64,000 nt of DNA from Tetracladium setigerum (Eukaryota; Ascomycota; Leotiomycetes; Helotiales): NCBI GenBank assembly GCA_031472005.1, contig PZJY01000010.1, forward strand, positions 2,046,001-2,110,000, given 5' to 3'. The translations under genes and the position numbers were made by a program. This document shows, one piece after another, positions 11,240 through 21,100 of the stretch. Position 1 is the first letter of the stretch. The number at the start of each line of letters is the position of its first letter. The notes beneath the pieces are model-generated. The model was not told the DNA's origin. It worked only from the letters and a program-made list of their open reading frames with translations, and ran no database searches.

Positions 11240-13263
11240 AACTTAATCATCCACTCAACGGTGATGCTTCCAATAGTACGTTATCAACAGTGTAACCAGG
11301 CTGCCGGTTAAGGCTATGTAAGGTGGAGTTATTCCAAGCGGTTCTCTGACACGCCATTTGTGGTTCGTCATATTCAAAAAAAGGAATAGTGCCCTTTCAG
11401 CACATTCTCACAACCTTATCTCTTCATCCTGAATCCCATCTTTCCCGGAATATGTTCATCGGAGGTGTCTCCGTCGGTCATATCAGTCAGACTTGAGGTT
11501 GAATACAAACTTGCCCAAACCATTCGGTTTTGCTGCCAGCATCGAGAGGGTTTGGAGGAGGGAAACGTCCTCTAATAACCTAGAACATAACTGCTTCTCG
11601 CTGAAGAACTCAGGTCTACGATCAGCTTGTTTATCTGTCATAGCCAGCTCCCTTTCACAGATTTTCGAGACTTCAGACTGCGGGCTCGACGCCGTATGTA
11701 TGGTCCATGGTAGGTGCCCTGGAAGTACAAAATTACGCATACTGACTCTTCTAGTGTTCACAACACTGCAAGAGACGTGCAGCTGCGTTTATTTGTGACC
11801 AAGGAACATGCAAACCTCAACGAAACAGAACTTCCCATCGGACTCAAGAACCCCACACTTAGTCCACCAACCAACTCTCTCGCTTCCGTCGGCCTCATTG
11901 AAGGCGAGGCCCTCGACAATACACGTACTAAGAATGCGCCATTTGCTGGGGATCTACAAGTCCAGTGTCATAAGAGAGGTGTGTGGTAGAGCCGTTGGTC
12001 GAGGCCTCTTGACAATTGGGGCCATGCCAGCACGAACAGGATTATGTCGACCGACGGACATCAGCGAACGAGAGTCTGGGCTGTGGAAGACTATCTGGCG
12101 TGAATCCGTTGAGAGATCGTCGCTTGACACAGCTTGGAGAAGTGTATGTTTTCCAACGAGCATCGCGGGGTAGGATTATCTCTGCTGCAGAGTCGAGCCG
12201 AGGCCTGATGCACTTCTGCCTCTATGTCGGAAGAGACCCCGTAGATTTTCCTTTCGCCGTCGTCGTTCGTCTTCTGCTCATCCATGCTCCCATACTTTCT
12301 TCCCTTCTGATGGTCTGTTTGAACCGAATCGTATGTTTTCCTCTCATGTGCGTGGTTACGTAAGCGGCCGGCTGGCCGTCTCATTCCTCATCGCTTCCGT
12401 TTGGATGGAGCCTGAGACTCTCATCTTCCCACACGACTGCATGCAGTTGCAAGCATGATTGGCTTCGGGGATGCTGTGGTCGCAGAAACACGGATCGTTG
12501 ACATTTGCCATGGCTACAATATCTGGGCCAATGCGGGGGGACGCATTTCCAAAACTTTACAATTCTCCCTGTCTTCTTTGCTGGACGAAGCTCCTATGGG
12601 GAGATCGTTCCACATTTTGATCAGGGGTGTGGGGAGATTTCAGGCGTAGTCCACGAACGTTGCAAGTCTCGGCCGATCCACCAAGATTGCCAAAAGCATA
12701 TTCCTCCTTGAGCTGATGTGCAGGACCCTGCGGAGCCGAGACATTTTGGTGGTCCGTTCGGCTCTACGCCCCTCATTTTTTGGCGTGCGTACCCAAATGC
12801 CACTCCAGAAGATCGAGATTAGACTTCTCTGGTCTGGATGCCTTCGGCGCGCTCTCGATATGTTTACAGAACAAAGACTTCAATTGTGTCAGCATCATGG
12901 TAGCATTACAGTAATGATCAATATTGGTCTCAATTGTATAACGATCTCCTCTGTATATTATTCACGCTTTAAAGCATCAAAAGGATATCTGATTACAACA
13001 AAGATAAAGGGTTCAATGCAGGGTTGACAACCCCCTGTCGGAAAGTGGCACAGATATTCTTGTGTAATTCCACATTTCCGAGCCAGCACTTTGGAGCCGG
13101 GCGGCTTATGGTGGAGGTAGCGATACCCCATCAGGTCTAGATGCGTCCTATTTATTCTTGTGTAAAGAGCGCCTTCGGTCGTTGTATTTAAGGACCTTAG
13201 GCCGTCTCCCCGTCTGATTGTTGTATTATCATTAGTCAATCCACTTCAATCACTAGAGTAATC
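11240..13263. other. Intergenic, unassigned open frames
   Basis: Two kilobases between the two bHLH genes. Several frames of 70-120 codons are open on both strands (for example 11808-12173 and 12016-12363 on +, 11483-11761 on -). None shows a recognisable motif or consistent splice signals. The last 300 bases should contain the promoter of the bHLH gene at 13264. Confidence 0.4.
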
Positions 13264-14205
13264 ATGTCGTCTCTACAATCGTATGTCGACACGGACAGCC
13301 TCTTTGATACGGACCAAGTACGTTAATCCCCTGTCTATGATGCCCAGACTAACATTAAGTTATAGGAGATTTCCAGCTCGCTCTCTTCGGGTGCTCTAGA
13401 TATCCTTGACTCTACAATGGATTTCACTGAGAGTTACATTCCATGGTTCACCAACCACGACAACGTCGAAGCAAATGGCAATTTGGGGCTAGAAGGATTA
13501 CGCAATATCGATGCTCTTTACAATGACAAACAGACATGGGATCCTCGTCAAGATCTGGCGTTTCCGGTCAGCAATGTGATGGCTTCCCAGGATATTGGTG
13601 GGGAATCAGATTCATGGTCGGATACTCTCTTGGGGCTGACTTCCAAGAACAGTCCGGTGCAGTACGACTCCAGCTCCAGCGAAGGTGGAAGAGCAGCAGA
13701 ATTCTCGGTGTTAAACCTCAGTCAAGATGAATGGAATGCCCTCGTCAAAATCGCAATGCCAACCAATCAGTCGTTGGTGGTGGTGGTGGAAGAAGAAGAA
13801 GAAGAAGAAGAAGAAGAAGAAGAAGGAGAAGAAGTGGATGCAGAAGAATACACCGCTCTAGACGATTCGCCCAGTCCTAAAAGGAGACGCAAAGCGTCCC
13901 CCTTTAATTCGGCAAAACATTTTGTATCGGACAGCCGCCGGGAAGGACACAATGCAATTGAGAAGCGTTACCGCAGCAACCTAAACTCCAAAATCTCGAG
14001 TCTCGAACAATGTCTCCCCATCCACAATCTCTCGGAGGATAAGGAAGATCTCAAAACTGTGCGTACGACCAAATCTGCGATCCTGACGAGAGCAATAGAT
14101 CACATCAAGTTACTGCAGCAGAACACAAGACGTCTGACTTTGGAGACGGAGAACTTGAGGAAACAATTTAAGGCGTTGGAGAAGCTTGTCCTGATATCGG
14201 TATAG
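13264..14205 (+). CDS. SREBP-like bHLH transcription factor (no membrane anchor)
   Basis: Exon 1 (13264-13317) encodes 18 residues. An intron with GTACGT donor, GACTAAC branch site and TATAG acceptor (13318-13365) joins it in frame to exon 2 (13366-14205). The product is 297 residues. The N-terminal half is acidic and Ser-rich, typical of an activation region. It contains a run of 14 Glu interrupted by Gly (about residues 160-178) encoded by a GAA repeat. A basic patch PKRRRKAS precedes the bHLH domain (about residues 205-275): REGHNAIEKRYRSNLNSKIS, a charged loop, then KSAILTRAIDHIKLLQ, followed by a leucine-zipper-like helix. Tyr in EKRYR marks the SREBP subfamily, which binds E-box and SRE-like sites. 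Unlike canonical SREBP there are no transmembrane segments or regulatory C-terminal domain, so sterol-gated cleavage is not expected. Target genes are unknown. Confidence 0.85.
13789..13834 (+). repeat. GAA trinucleotide microsatellite (poly-Glu)
   Basis: An almost uninterrupted run of GAA codons inside the bHLH gene, preceded by a short GGT/GTG repeat encoding Val. It encodes a poly-glutamate tract N-terminal to the DNA-binding domain. Such tracts vary in length between isolates. Confidence 0.9.
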
Positions 14206-15947
14206 GAGGGGACTAGAAACCTGAAGAGTTATGATGATGTTTGTAAGGAAGAAAGGTATGTCACTACAACCACCGTTGAAAGAGCCGTGTCTACAAATTT
14301 CAGCAGTGACTTCCAAACGTGTACTGGAGACCGCAATCAAGGGGGAATCCGCTTACACGCCATAGACAGAAGAGGAAAGGTTTTTGACGTTGACTTATTA
14401 TGATTCATACATTACATACATTATTTCCATCGAGGCGGTGGTTTCCATCAAAGAAGCACAATATCATAACATGCACATTTCTGAATTTACAAAAATTCCA
14501 AATTTCTGGTTCTCTCAATATCTTTGAACTTCTCTGAGAGCCTTTACCCAATGACTCTCTTCTTCGTTATTCTCGGAATCATGATCGTATCTGCATTCTC
14601 AATTTCATTCGTGACATTAGTGTCTCCCCTTCCTCGTTTGTTTCGGATTCGCCAAGATGTGTGGAGAAGTCCAAGCAGGACTCCCCAAGCCACCTAAAGA
14701 TCAGGGTAATTAGAGGGCCTACTTCATGCATGCCAAAATATTGTTGGTTCAACGTCTGTGCAGCTTCTAGGTTTCCAGAGTTAGAACGAATCATCGTCCA
14801 AGCATCCGATAATCCTTTTCCTTAATCAAGACTGTAGCAGACTGCACGGACACACAATCCACAATATTAGGGTAGGTACGAAGTACTCTATGCAAAGACG
14901 CACACACACCGGCAGTAGTTTAGTCGCCGATCTGCCACTACCTACGCATATCTCGCTTCTTGGGCGACGCTCGGTCGTCATCAATGACCATCTTTAAGGC
15001 TGAAGATGCTTTTGACTCATCATACACCTCCTCACTTCCTAACTAAACGCACCGTCTGTTTAGTTCTCCTTTCTCTGTAGAATCTCACTTCCTAGGTCTT
15101 TGCTCGCTTGCCTATCCCGAAAGATCTTTCCGTTGACGTCATCGCTTACCCTCATCTTTGGGCTCTACGTTTTTGCCATCGCGATGTATCTCAGCCAGGG
15201 GAGATCGATCAGATCGGGAGATCGAATTCTCTGTCACAAGTTATGCTCAAACAAGCTGCATACATACTCATGCATAAGCATTATAGGACGTTGATAGTCC
15301 GATCGTCTGATAAATTGAACCCTTGCAACTATGTGTGGTAGGCTATATACACCTTACGTCATCCATAATGGGCTGTTCGTGAGACACAACTTTGGGGAGG
15401 TGATAAGGACATCACCTTCGACCTCCTTCTTCCTTTGTGTTCTAAATAAGACCTGGAATATCGTAATCTTATCGAAGAGTACATATTTCCGTCATTGAAA
15501 GACACTCTGTAACTCTGAATGTGATAGCAATTCATTGAACTTGATCGGAGGTGGCCAAACAACGTCGTAACTTTTTCACCTATCATCCCCCTTGATTTGG
15601 CCACGAATAACTCCAGCACAGGAAAGTGTGGAGCAACAAAGGCCAATTGCAGGAATCACGTTTTGGAGGAAGTCCACACAATAGACCTGCAGCTACGGTT
15701 CACCCTAACCATGTGATATATTTTGAGCTTCTATGGTATTCTGGGAGTTCAATGATTCCCATACTACGTATCAGTACTATGTAAGGCTTCCGCAATACTG
15801 AAATATGCATGATGACACATCAATTCCTTCCATTGGGACGAAAGGTGTTCCCAGCTCTCGTTTCGAATGCTCATTAGTAGTGACAACAATAGCAAGGAAC
15901 ACAACAACATTTTCAACAGTACTGTTGTAGGTAGAGAGTCCTCTGTT
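14206..15947. other. Intergenic, no gene seen
   Basis: About 1.7 kb downstream of the bHLH gene. The open frames present are below 100 codons and show no motifs. No tandem repeats, inverted repeats or strong compositional bias were noticed. Confidence 0.4.
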
Positions 15948-16417
15948 TTACTCGTTCGTCGCTATGGACCGCGAGAACTCGAGCAGAAATACAGCCCAGC
16001 TGGCTTCAGAAACCATCGAGTCAAACATGATTACTACGTCTCGTACATCATGCATGTGCATTTCAGCATCTCCTAAATCTGCTGGTGCTGAATTTGAGAC
16101 TTTGACGACGCATCTATATGGGTCTGCAGAAAAGTGCGTACAGATCCTTTCCGTCGCATTTTGAAAGGGAGTAGGTGCATGGAACAGCTTTGAACAAGTT
16201 CAAACGTATTAGCATTGAAATGAAACAAAGTGCGCGAAGAATGGCGTGTACTTACAAGACTTTTGATTGCACAATTGCCTTGCTCTTCTTTGTCTTTGAG
16301 AACTGAGACGCGTAGTTGGTATTGCGACCGAAAATCTGGGTGTTGGAAATGCGGGATCCATAGATGTGGTGAAGAGAGAGTCGAGTCGGCATGCATAGCT
16401 GTGAGGTTTGAAGTCAT
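15948..16417 (-). CDS. Small protein of unknown function, paralog A
   Basis: Two exons, 16417-16256 and 16187-15948. They are joined by a 68-nt intron with GTAAGT donor, TGCTAATAC branch region and TTCAAAG acceptor, giving 133 residues. I do not recognise a named domain. The protein is clearly related to the gene at 18616-19058: both have a Y-x-L-R-(L/V)-S-V-L-K-D motif just before an intron at the same place, and second exons of exactly 240 nt. Both share a 'THF/SHF' motif early in exon 2 and 'FDSxxxxxSWxxFL' near the end (here FDSMVSEASWAVFL). There is no signal peptide or membrane segment. Preserved frame, splice sites and spacing argue that it is a real gene. Start chosen at the first ATG after an upstream in-frame TTG. 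Confidence 0.6.
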
Positions 16418-16812
16418 AATGTTCAAGTGAAGACTTTTTCTTTGTAGTTTTAAACAAGAATTTTAGATTCTTGTTGAGATGTTATGAGTATTGTGAGCTC
16501 CTGAGTCCCGATACTTATGAAGTATACACTCTGGGCTTCTTTCTGCTCGAGCACGTTCGATCAGCCCATACCAGCAGCAAGCATGCCAAGTCTTGCCATG
16601 TGGAAGCTGCCTCAGCCACTCAGGTCACATAGACTTCTCGAAGCTCCATATATGTATGTAGGCTCTATTTTGTCAACGAATTCAGCCTTAGCACTGTCGC
16701 ACAAAAAGTAACGATAGGTGAGGGGCATCCAATTAAACATGCCATTTGTAATTTCAAGCTCATATCTGCCTGAGTCGTATGTTGCTTTTCATCACCCTTA
16801 ATTGTGAATATC

Positions 16813-17717
16813 ATGCCATTCTCAGACCACGCCTTAATCACACCATGTCGTTTTGCGGATATAGTAAACCACTTCCTGAGAAATGAAAGCAATTTATCCT
16901 GGCAGACACTATCACAGCGTGACAATCAAACAACTCGACCACCGCAAAAAAATTACAAAGCAAACTCAGGCTTACGAATCCTAATGACGACTAAACTGGA
17001 TTGCAAGAATTCTGTTGTGAGAGAAGGAGGTTCCACTCAACGGTACCACGAGAATGAGACCGCAGCTGGGCGGTCAACTCGGATGATAATCGAATTATCA
17101 TCATATGTTACAACTCCATGCGATAGCCCACCAGATGACTTCCGTTCCTCCTGCTACGCTCAAGATCATGATCACAAAGCTGTAACGACTTCCGCATTCG
17201 AAAAGCTGGATCGTTTATTGAACGAATCGGTCGACCAAAATACAGGATTACACCCCGGAAGCTCCCAGACAGATACGCTACGTGCGACAAAAGACTTCGA
17301 TACTCACGTACGGGGATCTCATCAAAGACCCGATCTCAAGCATACTGGCACAGCTGAGAGTGAAGATGGACGTTCACGATTACAGACGCGAGAGCGAATC
17401 CCTGATCTGCCTACGAACATTCCTGTATCACAGGCATCAGGAGATGAAGGTGTAACCGAGAAAGAGTCGTACTCGAACGGAGTATCTGCTGAAAGCGCCG
17501 CGAAACACAACTCAACGCAGTAGAAGTGCATGGAGAGGGAAACTGTTGCGGCGATGGTCAAGGTGGAACAGAGAAGAGGGGGGCTCAGGTGAATATTGGG
17601 CATGTTGGGACGCAGGAGGGCAGTCTTACGGGGCAGTTGGTAGCTGAAGCTTCATATCCTGGAATTACCGTTGGAGGAAGTGTGGCCGAAAACAGCAGTG
17701 ATCGTGATGGGAGTTAG
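16813..17717 (+). CDS. Hypothetical hydrophilic protein, possibly with a frame break
   Basis: An open frame from an ATG at 16813 runs 236 codons to a TAG at 17521. The protein is hydrophilic, rich in Ser, Thr, Asp, Glu and Gln, with no domain I recognise. A second, Gly-rich frame (AVEVHGEGNCCGDG...SSDRDGS) continues without interruption to 17717. Adding one A in the AAA run near 17503 (context GCGAAACAC) would join the two into about 300 residues. That mirrors the homopolymer breaks seen in known genes in this window. No intron was needed or found. It could equally be a chance frame, since a 240-codon open frame is not impossible in 64 kb. It lies between the two paralogous small genes on the other strand. 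Confidence 0.3.
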
Positions 17718-18615
17718 CGATGTTATTTAAGTTGAAGGCAAAACCACATGTGTATCTCAACAGACAGAATCATGGAAGTAGTAATGAGAATATCTAGTTT
17801 AATACAGCTCCTCTAAATTACTAGCGTATAGAAATTTTACTGGCTGAAGTCTTTGATACCGCCAATATACGAGACGAGGCGCGAAACTTCGTGTGGGAGT
17901 ACATTACAAAGAACCCTGACTGACAACCTGACGTAACTAGCTGCTGTAGTCTCGTGACCTTCCATGCTATTCTGGGTGTATAACGATGTCGAAAGGAAGG
18001 GCAGTAAGAGGTTGGAACGGAAGACGAAGAAGAGAAAAGTGGAAGAAGAACACAAACAATACTAGCCCACTGATATTAACCTTTTACCCGAAACGCACCA
18101 AAACGCTACCTTTCGCACCTCTTCTAGTACAAGGTACGATTTTTTTTTAAAATAAAATCTCTTGTGATTTCTATTTTCTTTAATAATACTAAGCTTTTGT
18201 ATTATTACGATTCTTGGAAAAATAAAAAGAGAATGAAATTTAGGAAGTCAAAATACGAGATTTCTTTTTTGAGCCACATTGTGCGGGTAAAGTGGCGTTT
18301 TCAACCGACCCCGTCTTTGTACTACATACAGTACAAAGGTTCTAGGACACTCTAAATAAATTCTGAGTTAACAAAAATATACGTAATACTTTATCCAAGA
18401 AGCCTAGAATAGGAATAAAAAAGTTATTATCCATAAGTGGGTTAACTTCGCGATTATCTAAGGGGATTTTTGATGTGTTTTGGGCAAAAAGCTAATATCA
18501 GTGGACGGTGACTGGAGAAGCATGAAAGGCAGTTATATCCATATAAACGCTACGAACCCTCTGAAAGTCAACTTCACGTACTACACTTACCGACCATGCA
18601 ACTTTCCTTGCTCGC
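17718..18615. other. Intergenic with AT-rich patch
   Basis: No gene was recognised. Bases from about 18120 to 18460 are clearly more A+T rich than the surroundings, with poly-T and poly-A runs and many TAA/TTA triplets, suggesting a mutated repeat relic. A 42-codon minus-strand frame near 17840-17966 has no resemblance to known families. Confidence 0.4.
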
Positions 18616-19058
18616 TCACTGTTCAACCTGCCAACCCTTTCCAATTTCCTGCACTCTTGTCAAAAATTCACTCCAGCTCTCATCCGCTGTAACAGAATCG
18701 AACTCTAACTTCAAATCCTCGGTCCTTCCATCTTCTGTCCCACGAGCCGCCTCTAGTATCCCCGACCTCTGAATCGCATACGGGGAGAAACCGCTGCCAA
18801 AGTGACTATTGATGCTTGCAGCTGCCGATTCTAGATTTGAGAGGGACTTGAATGTCTATCGATCGTCATTAGTTTAGTTCATTCCGAGGAAGCAGGGGTA
18901 CCTACAAACATCTGAGATGGGCAGCTTTTATGTCCCTGATCATCTTTGAGAACCGAGAGACGAAGTCGATAAAGTGTTTCTGGAATGAGGCTTCGCTGGA
19001 AAATAAGATTGTCGTGCTCTTGATTGAGATTTACGTGTGGTTCTGTTTCTTGAGACAT
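18616..19058 (-). CDS. Small protein of unknown function, paralog B
   Basis: Two exons, 19058-18906 and 18855-18616. They are joined by a 50-nt intron (GTAGGT donor, ACTAATGAC branch region, GATAG acceptor), giving 130 residues. It begins MSQETEPHVNLNQ, contains YRLRLSVLKDDQGHK immediately before the intron, and ends with EFDSVTADESWSEFL followed by a short basic helix. Exon 2 is 240 nt, identical in length to that of its paralog at 15948-16417, and the intron sits at the same point after the Leu-Lys-Asp motif. No signal peptide, membrane segment or known fold was recognised. It is probably a cytosolic or nuclear protein of a lineage-restricted family, duplicated here in the same orientation about 2.6 kb apart. 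Confidence 0.65.
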
Positions 19059-19859
19059 ATTTTATAGTTTGCAATTAGATACTGTTGATAATTTGGCTTG
19101 TACCGTAGAGTGCTTGTTTGAACACAAAGTCTGCAAGTCGCCTCGCTATATTATACTCGCTAGCTTCTTTCTATCATCGTATGATTCACGTCAAACTATC
19201 ACGTCTCAAGCTTCTCATGAACGTACGATTTTTTTACCGCGGTCACAACACCTGTGCAGCAGGTGGGATGTTGTGTTGGATTTGATGTCACGCCATTTGC
19301 CTCTGCCCAGTCTTTCCGACAATGTGAGACATGTGATAATCCGATATTCAGTGAGAGCGATACTGTCTTTTATTCCCTCAATTCCATGCATATATACTGT
19401 GGTATATGCTTTACCGCTACCAACAGGCATCCACCAAAGCAAAATTTCTAGGTTTGTAACGTTGAGCGCAGAAGATCAACTAGGGAAAACCTGTGATAAG
19501 CCCCTAAACTAGCCACTCCACTGCCAAACTGTCAAACAATTTGCGTCGCAAGAGGAGTTCATAAATCGGAAGATGTTTCCGCTGTACTGTGAACTCGAAA
19601 GCAGTGCCTCCCAACAGCATCATCTCCTTTAAATCTCTCGAGCTTCAATAAAGGAGCCGCGATGCCCATTCCTTGTCAATCAACGAGCTTGCCCTCAAGC
19701 CTCATCCCAACTCCCGCTCCCACCCCACTCCACACGCCTCACCACACTTCGGAATCGGACATCTATTGCTCGAGTATAGGTGTGGGCTTCCGAGAAGGTA
19801 GCCGGGGCCTCTCGACAGTTTCGCAGGTAGAATGTGCAAGCCCAAAAGTATGACTGGGT
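19059..19859. other. Intergenic, no gene seen
   Basis: Open frames here are shadows on both strands without motifs. The first part should hold the promoter of paralog B on the minus strand. Confidence 0.35.
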
Positions 19860-20400
19860 ACCAAAACCTTAAGCTTGCAAGGACGCTGGCTCTTTCGGTT
19901 TTGCGTTTTCGCCTCACCAGTGGTTACCTAAGCTCTGGAGAAGTGATGATATCTGCTTCTTCGAGTCAGCCGAAAATGGTCTCCTGGAGTCCCCTCATCT
20001 GAGGACTCACCTCTATGACAAAACAAAAGACTCGACAATTCCGTCGATGGAAGAGTTTCTGCCTTCAAATCCAGAATCGTTCAGTCTTGCCGTTGTCCTC
20101 ATCGAACTGGGCTACGACAGCGCGTTCGATGATATCAGTAAAGTCTCTCAGGACCGTCCCATGATTGAACTCCAGACATTTCGCGCGGCGAGGCGTTTGG
20201 GACAAGACGTGTACTCGAAATCAAACAAAATGTATGGAGACTTGGTACAGAAGTGCTTGAACTGCGATTTTGCGGTTGGAGCGAGTCTGGAAAAGATAGA
20301 GCTTCAAAGCGCGGTTCCAGTCCACGTGGTGGAAACATTGGACATCTGCCTTGAAAAGTACAACGCAATCATTCGAGATGCGCCGTCTTTCGGCCGTTAA
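19860..20400 (+). pseudogene. DUF7580 (kinase-like) C-terminal fragment
   Basis: The main frame (ATG 20047, but open upstream) reads PESFSLAVVLIELGYDSAFD, then TFRAARRL and MYGDLVQKCLNCDFAVGASL, and ends with HVVETLDICLEKYN. This is the end of fungal DUF7580 proteins ('LGxxLIELAY...TARRL...Y...V.KCLxCDF'). Upstream, WLPKLWRSDDICFFESA continues the family pattern ('PWLSxxWxxxDIxFF'). The preceding segment KLARTLALSVLRF ('LALTLASSVLQLH') lies in a different frame, so there is a shift near 19915-19930. The usual N-terminal 300 or more residues were not found. DUF7580 proteins are pseudokinase-like and common in fungal genomes, often with HeLo-type partners. This copy looks truncated. Confidence 0.6.
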
Positions 20401-21100
20401 AGCGATATCGTTGGGACGAAGATGCTAATTGGAAGGCAAAATGGCATGTATAACACTGGTAGTCGAATGGAGACAGGAATTGAGTTAGTAGTTTGGTGTT
20501 GTTGTGTCTGAAGAGGAGAAGAGAAGTCGTTCAGGCGCTCGGGTTTTGGATGAGCAAACTCAAACTACGTCACGTGCTTTCCACGTGACTATAGAGCTCT
20601 CCTTCGATTTTACTGCTCTCCTTCAGCTATCTACTTCGACTATTGTATGAAGCAACCTGTATTCGAGGTAATATTTGGAAGCCCGATAATTTCCTCCATT
20701 GAGTCAATGTTGTGGCAAAATCCGTAGTTCACCCCTCAAAATCGGCACCTTGATTTTATTAGTCGACAATGCCAGAACCAGGTCTCACCGTATTTGGACG
20801 ACCACTGTGATCATAAAATCTACCCAGCTTCAACGACGTATATGAATTCGTGATGAAATGCTCTCAATTGATGCTTATCATAGGTACCTAGGCTAGAACT
20901 TGATCTTTCATCGGCAGATTCGTCGTTCCTCCACAAAATTACGTGACCTTTGTCCCCGCTCACAATCTTTCTATAAATGTAGCTTAGTATCATTGAACTT
21001 TAGAAATTTCAAATCTTACTTATAGGTACCCATCTTTAAATCACAATTTTCGTTTCAGGAACGATTTCAAATCAAAAGAAACTCTCGCATTATCTTCGAG
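20401..21100. other. Intergenic upstream of the arylsulfotransferase gene
   Basis: No gene. It contains a perfect inverted repeat of two CACGTG E-boxes at 20569-20589. The remainder is the presumed promoter and leader of the + strand gene at 21101. Confidence 0.45.
20569..20589. promoter_or_regulatory. Perfect inverted repeat of two E-boxes
   Basis: GTCACGTG, a 5-base spacer CTTTC, then CACGTGAC: each arm is the exact reverse complement of the other. Each arm contains the E-box CACGTG bound by bHLH factors (SREBP, Pho4 and Cbf1 types). It lies about 510 bases upstream of the arylsulfotransferase-like gene. Binding is inference; the symmetry is seen directly. Confidence 0.5.

Noticed and set aside
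17837..18055. Third copy of the small orphan family on the minus strand
   Set aside because: It shares only a weak Tyr-x-x-Leu-Ser resemblance and lacks the FDS...SW motif and the conserved intron.
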